Positions 45,089-55,378 of a stretch of DNA of 64,000 nt are shown in pieces. Each line of letters starts with the position of its first letter. Position 1 is the stretch's first letter. The translations under genes were made by a program, and so were the position numbers. Source of the DNA: Agromyces cerinus subsp. cerinus (GTDB taxonomy: Bacteria > Actinomycetota > Actinomycetes > Actinomycetales > Microbacteriaceae). The notes under the pieces were generated by a model. The model ran no database searches. It had not been told where the DNA came from and saw only the letters and a program-made list of their open reading frames with translations. The stretch spans positions 868,001 through 932,000 of the forward strand of contig NZ_FSRJ01000002.1 in NCBI RefSeq assembly GCF_900142065.1, written 5' to 3'.

Positions 45089-46431
45089 GCGACGGGGGGT
45101 CTGCGCGCGGCCCGAGTCCGTCGAGCGCCCCGAACGGGCTCGCCCCTACCGGCCGCCTGCTGGTGGTGGCCGACTCCGATTCCTACGTGAAGTGGGGTGC
45201 CGCCTTCGCTCGTGGGTTCCCCGACGCCTGGCGCACCGAGCTCGTCGTGCTGCAGACACCCGTGCAGCCGAGTCGACGGCAACTGCACGCCGCGCTCGCC
45301 GGGTCGGGGTTCACCGCCGAGTCGGTCGCGACCATCGAGCTCGACGACTTGGGCGAGCGGATCGCGCGCACCCGACCCGACGTCGTGCTGCTCGCCCTGC
45401 GGGGCCCGCTCGTACGTGTCGTGGCGCCCATCGTGGGACGCATGCCCGATCGGCCGGTGCTCGTGAGCGGGTTCCCCGGCCTCACGATACCCGCCGAGCC
45501 GAAGGCGATCGTCTACCGCGAGCAGGTCGATCTCATCGTGCTGCACAGCCGCCGCGAGGTGCGCGAGTTCCGCGCCAACGCCGATCGGCTCGGTGCCGCC
45601 GTCGGATTCGGGCTCGCGACGCTCCCGTTCCTGCCCGACGAGGCGGCGACGGATGTCGCGGCCGACGCGCAGCGCACCGACCTCGTCTTCGCGGCGCAGG
45701 CCAAGGTGCCCGCCGCACGCGAGGATCGCGTGCGGCTGCTCGGATGGCTCGCGGCCGCGGCTCGGCGGCATCCGACACGGCGGGTCGTCGTCAAGGTGCG
45801 CGCGCGGCGAGGCGAGGCGCAGACTCATGCGGAGGCGTTCGACTTCGGCGAACTCCTGGGCGACCCCGAGGTGCGACGCGCCCTCGGCGGCACGCTGCCG
45901 CCGAACCTCGTGGTCGAGGACGGGCCGATGGCGGTGCACCTCGCGCGCGCGGCCGGTCTCGTGACGGTGAGTTCGACCGCGGTGCTCGAGGCCGTCGCAC
46001 TCGGGCTCCCGGTGCTGCTCGTCGACGAGTTCGGCGTGACGCCGAAGCTCATCAACACGGTCTTCGACGGCAGCGGCCTGTTCGGCGGGGCCGACGCGCT
46101 CGCCGACTGGGAGCTCAGGCACCCGAATGCGGAGTGGCTCGCCGACGACTACTTCCATGGCCGCGAACACGACGACTGGGGCGTCGCGCTCGCGAACCTG
46201 CTCGAGGCGCGCGCAGCCGGGCCGCTCGGCGCACGCCCACGGGCGCACAACCTCACCGGAGGGGCCGTGCGGCGCGCGTTCGAACGCAAGCGCATGCTCG
46301 GCCCGCATGACCGATCGTTCGCGGGCGCCGCCTCGATGGCCGTTGCGCTGCCCGCGCGGTGGTTGCTGCGCCGCGCTCGCCGGGTCCGCAGACGCGTCGT
46401 GGCGCTCGGCGGCGGCGTCGTCGAGGCCTGA
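45085..46431 (+). CDS. Putative glycosyltransferase of the nonulosonate cluster (DUF6716-like)
   Basis: 448 residues, GTG start in a GTGA overlap with neuB. It looks like a GT-B type two-domain protein: N-terminal LLVVADSDSYVKWGAAFARG, a middle RTDLVFAAQAKVPAAREDR, and a C-terminal nucleotide-sugar-like half with VEDGPMAVHLARAAGLVTVSST split over two strands and VALGLPVLLVDEFG. The C-terminus is basic (RWLLRRARRVRRRVVAL), suggesting membrane association. With the two genes before it, transfer of a CMP-linked sugar to a surface polymer is inferred. The DUF assignment is from memory and unconfirmed. Confidence 0.65.
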   Translation: MSDGGSARGPSPSSAPNGLAPTGRLLVVADSDSYVKWGAAFARGFPDAWRTELVVLQTPVQPSRRQLHAALAGSGFTAESVATIELDDLGERIARTRPDVVLLALRGPLVRVVAPIVGRMPDRPVLVSGFPGLTIPAEPKAIVYREQVDLIVLHSRREVREFRANADRLGAAVGFGLATLPFLPDEAATDVAADAQRTDLVFAAQAKVPAAREDRVRLLGWLAAAARRHPTRRVVVKVRARRGEAQTHAEAFDFGELLGDPEVRRALGGTLPPNLVVEDGPMAVHLARAAGLVTVSSTAVLEAVALGLPVLLVDEFGVTPKLINTVFDGSGLFGGADALADWELRHPNAEWLADDYFHGREHDDWGVALANLLEARAAGPLGARPRAHNLTGGAVRRAFERKRMLGPHDRSFAGAASMAVALPARWLLRRARRVRRRVVALGGGVVEA

Positions 46432-46472
46432 CGACCGCCGGCCGCCTGCCACCCGCCGCCTGCCCGGCCGCC

Positions 46473-47009
46473 TCAGTCGACGGGAGCCGAGTGCTCCTCC
46501 ACGTGGATCAGGTAGGCGGCTCCGTTGCGCTGGATGCCGGCGCGCTCGATGTCGCTGAGCTCGCGGCGCACCTTGGCGGGCACCCCGGCGACGAGTGAGC
46601 CGGGCGGCACGACCGTGCCCTCGAGCACGACGGCGCCCGCGGCGACGAGCGAGCCTGCACCGATCACGGCGCCGTTCAGCACGGTCGCGTTCATGCCGAC
46701 GAGGCTGTGATCCTCGATCGTGCACCCGTGCAGCACCGCGCCGTGCCCGACCGAGACGCCACGGCCGACGGTCAGCGGGTAGCCCGCGTCGACGTGGCAG
46801 ACGACCGTGTCCTGCAGGTTCGATCCGTCGCCGATGCTGATCGGCTCGGCTTCGGCACGGAGCACGGCGTTGTACCAGACGCTCGAGCCGGCGGCCAGGT
46901 GCACGTCGCCGACGATCACGGCGCCGGCGGCCACGAACGCCGTCTCGTCGAGCACGGGTGCGGCGATGCCGGCGATGGTCAGGATGCGAGCCGAGGGGTC
47001 TGCAGACAT
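46473..47009 (-). CDS. Gamma-class carbonic anhydrase-like hexapeptide protein
   Basis: 178 residues of left-handed beta-helix repeats. The metal ligands expected for gamma carbonic anhydrases are visible: VVCHVDAGYPLTVG and VGHGAVLHGC. The C-terminal helix follows VVPPGSLVAGVPAKVRREL. It resembles the YrdA/PaaY group, in which CO2 hydration is often weak. TAGGCT lies 6 nt before the ATG, inside the 9-nt gap and last codons of the upstream permease gene, so it has its own leaderless promoter. Confidence 0.85.
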   Translation of the reverse strand: MSADPSARILTIAGIAAPVLDETAFVAAGAVIVGDVHLAAGSSVWYNAVLRAEAEPISIGDGSNLQDTVVCHVDAGYPLTVGRGVSVGHGAVLHGCTIEDHSLVGMNATVLNGAVIGAGSLVAAGAVVLEGTVVPPGSLVAGVPAKVRRELSDIERAGIQRNGAAYLIHVEEHSAPVD

Positions 47010-47018
47010 GCGGACAGC

Positions 47019-48329
47019 CTACGCGCGCCCGTCTGCCCGGGGGAGCCTCGCTCGACGCCGTCGGGCCGCCCGTGAGATGAGGCGATACGCCGCCCCGATG
47101 GCGAGCACGACCACTCCGGCGAGGATCGAGACCGGCGGCAGGGTCGCGACGAGCACGAGGCATCCGATCGCCCCTGCCGCTGAGAGCGCCCGCGGAACGC
47201 GTCGCTCCGCGCGGGGTTGCGTGAGCGCGGCGAGGTTCGCGATGAAGTAGTACAGCAGCACGCCGAACGAGGAGAAGCCGATGGCGCCGCGCAGGTCGAC
47301 GGTCGCGATCAGCGCGATGACGACGAGCGCGACGGCGATCTCGGCGACGTGCGGCACCTGGAACCGGGGATGCACGCGGGCGAGCGGTCTCGGCAGCTCG
47401 TCGTCGCGCGCCATCGCGAGGGCGGTGCGGCCGATGCCGGCGACGAGCGCGAGCAGCGCCCCGAGCGCAGCCACGGCGGCGCCGAGACGCACGACCGGGG
47501 CGGCCCACTGCCACCCGGCGGCCTCGACGACGTCGACGAGCGGGGCGACGGATGCCGCGAGCCCGTCGGGTCCGAGCGCGGCGAGCGAGGCCGTGCCGAC
47601 ACCGACGTAGACGAGCACCGCGACGCCGAGCGCGATGCCGATCGCGCGGGGGATCGTGCGCGCAGGGTCGCGGACCTCCTCGCCGAGCGTCGCGACCCGG
47701 GCGTACCCTGCGAAGGCGAAGAACAGCAGGCCGGCCGACTGCAGGATTCCGAGCCAGCCGTGGTCGAGCATCGTCGGGCCGAACAGCGGTGACGAGCCGC
47801 TCGATGCTCCGTCGGCCGCACCGCCGAACGACGCGGTCGCGCCCGCGGCGACGACGAGCGCGAGCACCCCGAGCACCCCGATCACGATGACGGTCGCCAC
47901 GCGGGCGGTGCGGGTGATGCCCCGCAGGTCGACCGCGGCGATCGCGACGACCGCGGCGATGGCGACTGGTCGCTGCCACTCGGCGGGCACGAGGTAGGCG
48001 GCGACGGTCATGGCCATCGCCGCGCAGCTCGCCGTCTTGCCGATGACGAAGCTCCAACCGGCGAAGAACCCGGGCCACTGACCGAGCCGTTCACGGCCGT
48101 AGCGGTACGCGCCGCCCGACTCCGGGTAGCGCGCGGCGAGCTGTGCCGTCGAACTCGCGTTCGCGAAGGCGACGAACGCCGCGATCGCGAGCCCGATCAC
48201 GAGCCCCGTGCCCGCAGCCTGCGCCGCGGGCGCGAACACCGCGAAGACGCCGGCGCCGATCATCGCGGCGAGGCCGATCGCGACGGCCTGACGGAGGCCG
48301 AGGCGGCGGGCGAGGGCGGGCTGGTCCAC
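47019..48329 (-). CDS. APC-superfamily amino acid permease
   Basis: 436 residues, about twelve membrane helices. The N-terminus LGLRQAVAIGLAAMIGAGVF holds the GAG(V/I) unwound-helix motif of APC transporters, and FAGYARVATLGEEVRDPARTIPRAI is the usual loop with the conserved Glu-Glu. Substrate is unknown. TAGTGT ends 6 nt before the GTG, so it should be leaderless. It is divergent from the YbaK gene, whose start lies 88 bp away. Confidence 0.9.
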   Translation of the reverse strand: MDQPALARRLGLRQAVAIGLAAMIGAGVFAVFAPAAQAAGTGLVIGLAIAAFVAFANASSTAQLAARYPESGGAYRYGRERLGQWPGFFAGWSFVIGKTASCAAMAMTVAAYLVPAEWQRPVAIAAVVAIAAVDLRGITRTARVATVIVIGVLGVLALVVAAGATASFGGAADGASSGSSPLFGPTMLDHGWLGILQSAGLLFFAFAGYARVATLGEEVRDPARTIPRAIGIALGVAVLVYVGVGTASLAALGPDGLAASVAPLVDVVEAAGWQWAAPVVRLGAAVAALGALLALVAGIGRTALAMARDDELPRPLARVHPRFQVPHVAEIAVALVVIALIATVDLRGAIGFSSFGVLLYYFIANLAALTQPRAERRVPRALSAAGAIGCLVLVATLPPVSILAGVVVLAIGAAYRLISRAARRRRARLPRADGRA

Positions 48330-48416
48330 GCTCGCACACTAGGGCATGCAGGTGACGAGCGGTGAACCACCCGGCGTCGCGAGAGCCACGTCACTTCGGT
48401 CGCTAGGCTCTTCGGC

Positions 48417-48902
48417 ATGTCATCGCCCTCGCACGCCGCCGTCGACCGAGTCGCCGATGCCCTCGCCGGGCATGGCCTCACCCCCGAGATCGTCTGGTTC
48501 GACGATGCCGTCACGACCGCACCGCTCGCTGCGGAGGCGCTCGGCGTCGAGGTCGGCCAGATCGCGAACTCGCTCGTCTTCACGATCGACGACGAGCCGA
48601 TCCTGGTGCTGACGTCAGGCTCGCACCGGGTCGACACGGAGTGGCTCGGGCAGCAGCTCGGCGGCGTCATCCGTCGCGCCTCGAAGGAGACGGTGAAGGA
48701 GGCGACCGGCCAGGTGATCGGCGGGGTCGCGCCCCTCGGCCATCCCGCGCCGGTGCGCACCGTCGTCGACGTGCAGCTCGCCGACTACCCGGCCGTCTGG
48801 GCGGCGGCCGGCCACGCGAAGACGGTCTTCCCGACCTCGTTCCAGGAGCTCGTGCGCATCACGGGCGGCACGCCGCACGCCGTCGAGGCCCCGCAGGGCT
48901 GA
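48417..48902 (+). CDS. YbaK/EbsC-family aminoacyl-tRNA deacylase-like protein
   Basis: 161 residues, single INS-type editing domain. Family signs: IANSLVFTIDDEPILVLTSG, a conserved Lys in RRASKETVKEATGQVIGGVAPLGH, and the C-terminal FPTSFQELVRITGGTPHAV. Proteins of this kind hydrolyse mischarged tRNA such as Cys- or Ala-tRNA(Pro). TAGGCT ends 7 nt before the ATG, giving a leaderless mRNA. Confidence 0.88.
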   Translation: MSSPSHAAVDRVADALAGHGLTPEIVWFDDAVTTAPLAAEALGVEVGQIANSLVFTIDDEPILVLTSGSHRVDTEWLGQQLGGVIRRASKETVKEATGQVIGGVAPLGHPAPVRTVVDVQLADYPAVWAAAGHAKTVFPTSFQELVRITGGTPHAVEAPQG

Positions 48903-48945
48903 CCCGGCCGCGGTTTCGCGCCGCGTGCGCCGCCGTCAACGCCGC

Positions 48946-50114
<1,169 letters not shown>

Positions 50115-50118
<4 letters not shown>

Positions 50119-51320
50119 GCTCGGGTTCCTTCGGAGTCGGAGTCGGAGTCGGAGTCGGAGTCGGTGTCGGAGGCGATCGCGACGCGCAGCGCCTCCGCCT
50201 GGGATTCGGGGGTGACGTCGCCGATCCATGCTCCCATCGCCGCCTCGGAGCCGGCGAGGAACTTCAGCTTGTCGGCGCCGCGTCGCGGGCTCGTGAGCTG
50301 CAGCATCAGCCGCACATCGCTCCGGCGCTCGTGCACCGGCGCCTGGTGCCACGCCGCGATGTAGGGGGTCGGGGTGTCGTAGAGCCGGTCGATGCCGCGG
50401 AGCAGCCGCAGGTAGAGCCCCGCGAGCTCGTCGCGTTCGGCCAAGGTGGTCTCGGCGAGGTCGGGCACGTGACGGTGGGGGAGCAGGTGCACCTCGATCG
50501 GCCAGCGCGCGGCGAACGGCACGAAGGCCGTCCAGTGCTCGCCGGCGAGCACGACGCGCGGACCGCCGCGCTCGCGTTCGAGCAGATCGGCGAAGAGCGT
50601 CGGCCCGTAGGCGTCGATCGAGTCGAGCAGCCGCTCGGTGCGGGGCGTCACATACGGGTAGGAGTAGATCTGGCCGTGCGGATGGCCGAGGGTCACGCCG
50701 ATCGCCTCGCCGCGGTTCTCGAATGGGAAGACCTGCTGCACGCCCGGCAGCGCCGAGAGCGCGGCGGTGCGCTGCGCCCACGCCTCGATGACGGTGCGGG
50801 CGCGCGAGACGGTCTGGGTGCCGAACGAGCCCTCGTGCTCGGGGCTGAAGCAGACGACCTCGCAGCGGCCGACCGACGGCTGCGTGCGCTCGAGACCCAC
50901 CTGGCGGAGGGCCGCGAGCGCGTCGGCGTCGGAGGCGTTCGGGTCCGCGAGCGCGGGGCCGAACGACGGCGAGCGGTTCTCGAAGACCGCCACGTCGTAG
51001 GTGCTCGGGATCTCCGACGGGTTGCCGGGGCGCTGCGGCGCGAGCGGGTCGAGGTCGGCCGGCGGCAGGAACACGCGGTTCTGGCGGGCGGCGGCGATCG
51101 AGATCCACTCGCCCGTCAGCGGGTCCTGACGCATCTCGGCGTTCGCCGGTCGCGGGTCGAGCACGCGTTCGTCGATCGCGCGCTCGGCGGGCAGCGTCGA
51201 GTCGGCGTCGTCGAAGTAGATGAGCTCGCGGCCGTCGGCCAGCAGGGTCGAGGTCACGGTGATGCGCGGGTCGACAGGGGCAGCGGATGCCGCGCCGGCG
51301 ACGTCGTTCGAGTCGGTCAC
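50115..51320 (-). CDS. galT: Galactose-1-phosphate uridylyltransferase
   Basis: 401 residues from GTG 51320; TAGGGT ends 7 nt upstream, so the mRNA is predicted leaderless. HIT-fold motifs: GEWISIAAARQNRVFLP, ENRSPSFGP, and the active-site HPHGQIYSYPY with the nucleophilic His. It exchanges UDP between glucose and galactose-1-P. The C-terminus carries a (Ser-Asp)n tail, SDTDSDSDSDSDSEG, encoded by a TCGGAG hexanucleotide repeat, just before the overlap with galK. Confidence 0.95.
50131..50166. repeat. Hexanucleotide (TCGGAG)n microsatellite at the galT 3' end
   Basis: About six in-frame copies of TCGGAG (plus strand) with the last degenerate encode the Asp-Ser tail of GalT. Loss or gain of copies would keep the frame. 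Confidence 0.85.
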
Positions 51321-51339
51321 GCGCCACACCCTACGCGTC

Positions 51340-51397
51340 TTTCGTTTCGCAAACAAACGCATTTCGTATTGCAAAGTCGGGCGGGAGCGCGCATGAT
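51340..51397. promoter_or_regulatory. Divergent galT/deoR promoters with DeoR direct repeats
   Basis: TTTCGTTTCGCAAA (51340-51353) and TTTCGTATTGCAAA (51362-51375) are direct repeats with 12 of 14 matches, 22 bp apart, about two DNA turns. The rightward promoter is TTGCAA (51369-51374), 17 bp, CATGAT (51392-51397), overlapping the second repeat; its start point is the deoR ATG. The leftward -10 TAGGGT (51333 to 51328 on the minus strand) lies next to the first repeat. Confidence 0.65.
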
Positions 51398-51403
51398 GCC
51401 GGT

Positions 51404-52249
51404 ATGTCGATCGACACCGCGCCCGCGAACGTGCCCCTCGACGCGCCGCGGCGCCGCGAACTCGCGCTCGCCCTCGTCGCCGAGCGGGGTTTCGTGCGCG
51501 TCGCCGAGCTCTCGCGCGCATTCGGCGTCACGACGGTGACCGCACGTGCCGACCTCGACGCACTCGAGCGCCAGGGCGGCATCCGCAGGGTCCACGGCGG
51601 CGCCGTGCCGCTCACCTCGCCGCTCGCCGCCGAGCGCCCCGAACGCGAACCGAGCTTCGAAGAGGCGCTCGAGGCATCCGTCGAACCGAAACGACTCATC
51701 GGCGAACATGCCGCGTCGCTCGTGCGCAGCGGCCAGAGCATCATCCTCGACGTCGGCACCACGACCCTGCAGGTCGCACGGGCACTACGCGCCCGCACCG
51801 ATCTGGAGGACCTCGTGGTGTTCACCAACGGCCTGTCGATCGCCCTCGAACTCGAGGCCGAGATCCCGCGCTTCACGGTCGTCGTCACCGGCGGGACGCT
51901 CCGTCCGAAGCAGCATTCGCTCGTGCATCCGCTCGCCGGTTCGATGCTCGACGAGGTGCACGTCGATCTCGCCTTCATCGGCTGCAACGGGGTGGACGCC
52001 GCGCACGGCGTCACGAATGCCAACCTGCCCGAGGCGTCCGTCAAGTCCCTCATGATGCGAGCGGCCGCGCGCTCGATCGTCGTCGCCGACGCGTCGAAGC
52101 TCGGCGAGGTGCACCTCGGCAGGATCGCCCCGATCGACGCCTTCGACGGGCTCGTCACGGATGCCGCAGCCCCGACGCCGATCACCGCCGAACTCCTCGA
52201 TGCCGGGCTCGCCGTGCACTTCGCCAGAGACCCTAGAGTGGATCCATGA
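51404..52249 (+). CDS. DeoR-family regulator of galactose genes
   Basis: 281 residues from ATG 51404, leaderless by its -10 position. Helix-turn-helix at about 15-60 (VRVAELSRAFGVTTVTARADLDALE), DeoRC sugar-phosphate domain with IILDVGTTTLQVARAL, FIGCNGVDAAHGV and VADASKLGEVHLG. It is divergent from galT-galK and overlaps galM by 4 nt. It likely represses the whole galactose locus through the direct repeats in the shared promoter region. Confidence 0.92.
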   Translation: MSIDTAPANVPLDAPRRRELALALVAERGFVRVAELSRAFGVTTVTARADLDALERQGGIRRVHGGAVPLTSPLAAERPEREPSFEEALEASVEPKRLIGEHAASLVRSGQSIILDVGTTTLQVARALRARTDLEDLVVFTNGLSIALELEAEIPRFTVVVTGGTLRPKQHSLVHPLAGSMLDEVHVDLAFIGCNGVDAAHGVTNANLPEASVKSLMMRAAARSIVVADASKLGEVHLGRIAPIDAFDGLVTDAAAPTPITAELLDAGLAVHFARDPRVDP

Positions 52250-53178
52250 CCCTTCCCACGGGCGAGCAGTTCGTGCTCGAGACGACGACGTCGAGCGGCG
52301 ACATCCGCGCGACCATCACCGCCGTCGCCGCAGGCATCCGCACTCTCAGCATCAACGGCATCGACCTCGTGCCGCCGTTCGCAGAAGACCAGACGCCGCC
52401 CGCAGCGGCGGGCATCGTGCTCGTGCCGTGGCCGAACCGCATCCGCGACGGCCGCTGGAGCCACGACGGCGTCGACCACCAGCTCGTGATCTCCGAGCCG
52501 GCGAAGAACAACGCCATCCACGGACTGCTCCGCAACACCGAGTACAAGCCGATCGCGCGCGAGCGCGACTCGGTCACGCTCTCGGCGACGGTCTACCCGC
52601 AACTCGGATACCCGTTCCTGATCGGCACGGCCGTGCACTACGAACTCGTCCCCGACGGACTGCGGGTCACTCACTACGTGGAGAACCTCGGCGCCGATCC
52701 CGCCCCCGTCGCGATCGGCACCCACCCCTACCTGAAGATCGGCGGCGTGCCGACGGCCGACCTCGAGCTGCGTCTCGACGCCGCGAGCCACATCGAGGTC
52801 GACGACCGGTTGCTGCCGACCGGCGAGGTGCCGGTCGATGGCACCGAATGGGACTTCCGCGAGGGCCGACGCGTCGGCGACGTCTCGCTCGACGACGCCT
52901 TCGGCGAGATCGCGAGCGAAGACGGCCAGGTGCTGCACACGCTCACCGCCCCCGACGGCCGCACGGTCTCGATCTGGGCCGACTCGGCGTTCGAGTACGT
53001 GCAGGTCTACACCACGACGGCGTTCCCCGGCGAAGACGGCGACGTCGCGATCGCGATCGAACCCATGACCGCGCCGGCCGAGGCGTTCAACTCCGGTCGC
53101 GGCCTGCGCTGGCTCGACCCGGGCGAAGAGTGGCAGATCTCATGGGGAATTCGCTTCGAGGGGTTCGCGGCGGAGTAG
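52246..53178 (+). CDS. galM: Aldose 1-epimerase (galactose mutarotase)
   Basis: 310 residues, ATG overlapping the deoR stop. Landmarks: VLVPWPNRIRDGRW, NNAIHGLLRNTEY with the catalytic His, and AIGTHPYLKIGG; the catalytic Glu is probably in AIAIEPMTAPAEAFNSG. It interconverts the anomers of galactose or glucose for galactokinase. Confidence 0.92.
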   Translation: MTLPTGEQFVLETTTSSGDIRATITAVAAGIRTLSINGIDLVPPFAEDQTPPAAAGIVLVPWPNRIRDGRWSHDGVDHQLVISEPAKNNAIHGLLRNTEYKPIARERDSVTLSATVYPQLGYPFLIGTAVHYELVPDGLRVTHYVENLGADPAPVAIGTHPYLKIGGVPTADLELRLDAASHIEVDDRLLPTGEVPVDGTEWDFREGRRVGDVSLDDAFGEIASEDGQVLHTLTAPDGRTVSIWADSAFEYVQVYTTTAFPGEDGDVAIAIEPMTAPAEAFNSGRGLRWLDPGEEWQISWGIRFEGFAAE

Positions 53179-53211
53179 CTGGTCTGCCGAGCTCTGAGCT
53201 GAGCCAAGGCT

Positions 53212-54390
53212 CTAGCCGACGACGCAGGAGCCCGAGTCGACGGTCGAGTCGAGACCCGACGCGGCATCCGCGAGCGGCGCGAGCGTCGAGACCGGGATGG
53301 CGAAGCCGACGTTGTCGACCGTCTCCGACTTCGCGAAGACGACCGCGGCGACCTCGCCGTCACCCGTGAGCACCGGACCGCCGGAGTTGCCGTGATCGAC
53401 GTCGGCGGCGAGCGTCACGATGTCGCGCGTCGAGGTGCGGCCGTCGGTCTGGATGGTCAGGGGCCCGCTCGCCATGACGTTCGCCGGGCGCAGGTCGAAC
53501 GGGCCGCCGAAGGGATAGCCGGCCACGGCGACCTCCTGCCCGAGCGAGGGCGTCGCCAGTGCGAGGGGCGGCGTCGCGAGGCCGTCGACGGCGATGAGGG
53601 CGAGGTCGTGCTCGGCGTCGTACGAGACCACCCGGCCGGGCGCCGCCGGCTGCCCCGGCGCCTCGACGATCGGCTCGGTCACTCCGGCGACGACGTGCGC
53701 ATTCGTCACGATGCGGTCGGGCGCGACGACGAAGCCGCTGCCCGAGAGTGTCGATCCGCACTGGAAGGCGCTGCCGGTGACGCGCACGACGGATGCCGCG
53801 GCGACAGCGAGTTCGGGATCGTCCACGTCGAACGTGGGCAGCGCGGGGGCCTCGGTCGGCCCGCCGAGCACGTCGACCAGCCAGGGGAGGCCATCGCCGA
53901 GGGCCGCGGCGCGGATCTCGGCGAGCAGCGTGCGGGTCGGGGCGGGGGTGACGGCGTCGAGGCCCTGCAGCACGCGCGACCCGGCGATCGCGGGGGAGAG
54001 CATGGGCACGCCCATCGCCGAGACGCCCGAGGCGACGAGCGCGACGACGAATGCGGTGACGAGCAGGTTGCCCACGGAGCCCAGGATGCGGTCGAGCACG
54101 CCGAGCTTGACCGCCCGCACACCGCGGCTCAGGAGCCGCCCGACCACCGCGCCGAGCCAGGCGCCGAGGCAGAGCAGGGTCACGGCCGCCGCGATCGCCG
54201 CGGGCGCCCGCCACTCGGGCCACGGCACCAGGGCTGCGATCCACGGCATCACGAAGTACGCGGCGATGCCTGCGGCGACGAGCCCGACGAGCCCCGCGGC
54301 CGTGCGCAGGAGTCCGGCGCGCCAGCCGTTCACGATCGCGCCGATGAAGACGAGCACGAGGGCGATGTCGAGCAGGATGCTCCAGACCAC
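53212..54390 (-). CDS. MarP-like membrane serine protease with CvpA-type N-terminus
   Basis: 392 residues from GTG 54390 with AAGGGAG upstream. Four N-terminal helices of the CvpA kind (about 5-130; WSILLDIALVLVFIGAIVNGWRAG) anchor an extracytoplasmic trypsin-like domain. The triad is visible: His in IVTNAHVVAG, Asp in AEHDLALIAVDG, Ser in VDHGNSGGPVLTG. Two Cys (FQCGS and SGSCVVG) could form the activity-controlling disulfide known from M. tuberculosis MarP, which protects against acid and oxidative stress. Convergent with galM. Confidence 0.92.
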   Translation of the reverse strand: MVWSILLDIALVLVFIGAIVNGWRAGLLRTAAGLVGLVAAGIAAYFVMPWIAALVPWPEWRAPAAIAAAVTLLCLGAWLGAVVGRLLSRGVRAVKLGVLDRILGSVGNLLVTAFVVALVASGVSAMGVPMLSPAIAGSRVLQGLDAVTPAPTRTLLAEIRAAALGDGLPWLVDVLGGPTEAPALPTFDVDDPELAVAAASVVRVTGSAFQCGSTLSGSGFVVAPDRIVTNAHVVAGVTEPIVEAPGQPAAPGRVVSYDAEHDLALIAVDGLATPPLALATPSLGQEVAVAGYPFGGPFDLRPANVMASGPLTIQTDGRTSTRDIVTLAADVDHGNSGGPVLTGDGEVAAVVFAKSETVDNVGFAIPVSTLAPLADAASGLDSTVDSGSCVVG

Positions 54391-54542
54391 GGGGCTCCCT
54401 TCGAGGCCGGGGGACTCCAGCCTGAGGCATCCGTCTTCGAGAGTGCTGAAGGCGCGCAGATGGTGAACGCGGCGCTGCCCGCGAGCAGGCGCGAGAACGG
54501 CCCCGCCGTCGGGTCGGCGGAGCCGTTCGTCCGTGCGCGGTG

Positions 54543-55211
54543 CTACATCGTCGGCATCAGCACCGAGTCGATGAGGTAGACCGTCGCATTCGCGGTGTGC
54601 ACGCCGCCGCAGACGACCGCGGCGTCGTTGACCTTCAGGTCGTCGCCGGACCCGGTCACCTCGACCGTGCCGCCCTCGACGGTGGTCTGCGTGCCGACGA
54701 TCTCATCGGGCGAGAGCTGGCCGGGCACCACGTGGTAGGTGAGGATCTTCGACAGGGTCGCCGAGTCCGTCTTCAGGGATTCGATCGTCGCGGCGTCGAT
54801 CTTGGCGAACGCCTCGTCGACGGGGGCGAAGACGGTGAACTCGTCGCCGTTCAAGGTGTCGACGAGGTCGACTTCGGGGTTCAGCTGTCCCGAGACCGCG
54901 GCCACGAGGGTGGTCAGCAGCGGGTTGTTCGAGGCCGCGACCGCGACCGGGTCGGTGGACATGCCGACGACCGAGCCAGGGCCGTCGGGCACGGCGTCGG
55001 CATAGGCGGCGCAGCCCGGTCCGACGAGGTCTGCAGCGGGATCGGCCTCCATCGCCTGCTCGCTGGGCTGGGTCTCCTCCGACGACATCGCGGGTTCGTC
55101 GTTCTCGGCGGCGCTGCCGCCCATGCTGCATCCGGCGAGCCCGAGCACGGCGACCGCCGTGATCGAGAACGCCGCGAGGGCGGTGCGGGTGCTGCGGTTC
55201 GTGGAACGCAT
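54543..55211 (-). CDS. Fasciclin-domain lipoprotein (MPT83/MPT70-like)
   Basis: 222 residues. Lipobox LGLAGC, an acidic Met/Ser/Glu linker, then one FAS1 domain (about 85-220) with the H1 motif [16 protein letters not shown] and H2 region [24 protein letters not shown]. It matches MPT83 in size and plan. AAGGAG precedes the ATG. Its promoter is of the SigK kind and pairs with the divergent dipZ promoter. Family knowledge: MPT70/83 and DipZ form the SigK regulon in mycobacteria. Confidence 0.9.
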   Translation of the reverse strand: MRSTNRSTRTALAAFSITAVAVLGLAGCSMGGSAAENDEPAMSSEETQPSEQAMEADPAADLVGPGCAAYADAVPDGPGSVVGMSTDPVAVAASNNPLLTTLVAAVSGQLNPEVDLVDTLNGDEFTVFAPVDEAFAKIDAATIESLKTDSATLSKILTYHVVPGQLSPDEIVGTQTTVEGGTVEVTGSGDDLKVNDAAVVCGGVHTANATVYLIDSVLMPTM

Positions 55212-55261
55212 CGGTCGACTCCTTCGTGAATGGCGACCGCGGAAGCGGGTCGTTGCGAGGG

Positions 55262-55291
55262 GTTCGGTGCCGGTCGCCGATCGGATTGGTC
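55262..55291 (-). promoter_or_regulatory. SigK-type promoter of the fasciclin gene
   Basis: On the minus strand GACCAATC, 16 nt, CCGAAC. The start point would be near 55255, about 45 nt before the ATG. It matches the dipZ promoter in both boxes and spacing and is close to the mycobacterial SigK consensus CCATCC-N-CCGAAT. Confidence 0.65.
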
Positions 55292-55320
55292 CGCTCCGGT
55301 CCGCACCGTGGTCGGCTCCC

Positions 55321-55350
55321 GACCAATCGGATCGGGCGTCCGCGCCGAAC
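55321..55350 (+). promoter_or_regulatory. SigK-type promoter of dipZ
   Basis: GACCAATC (55321-55328), 16 nt, CCGAAC (55345-55350). The two promoters face away from each other with 29 bp between their -35 boxes, so the -35 regions form a long inverted repeat. Confidence 0.65.
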
Positions 55351-55378
55351 CACCGGCGACCCGAGAAAGCAGGACCCC

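Noticed and set aside
44833..48078. Minus-strand open frame of about 1080 codons
   Set aside because: It is antisense to neuB and the glycosyltransferase and out of frame with the carbonic anhydrase and permease genes; composition is Arg/Gly/Pro-rich shadow sequence.
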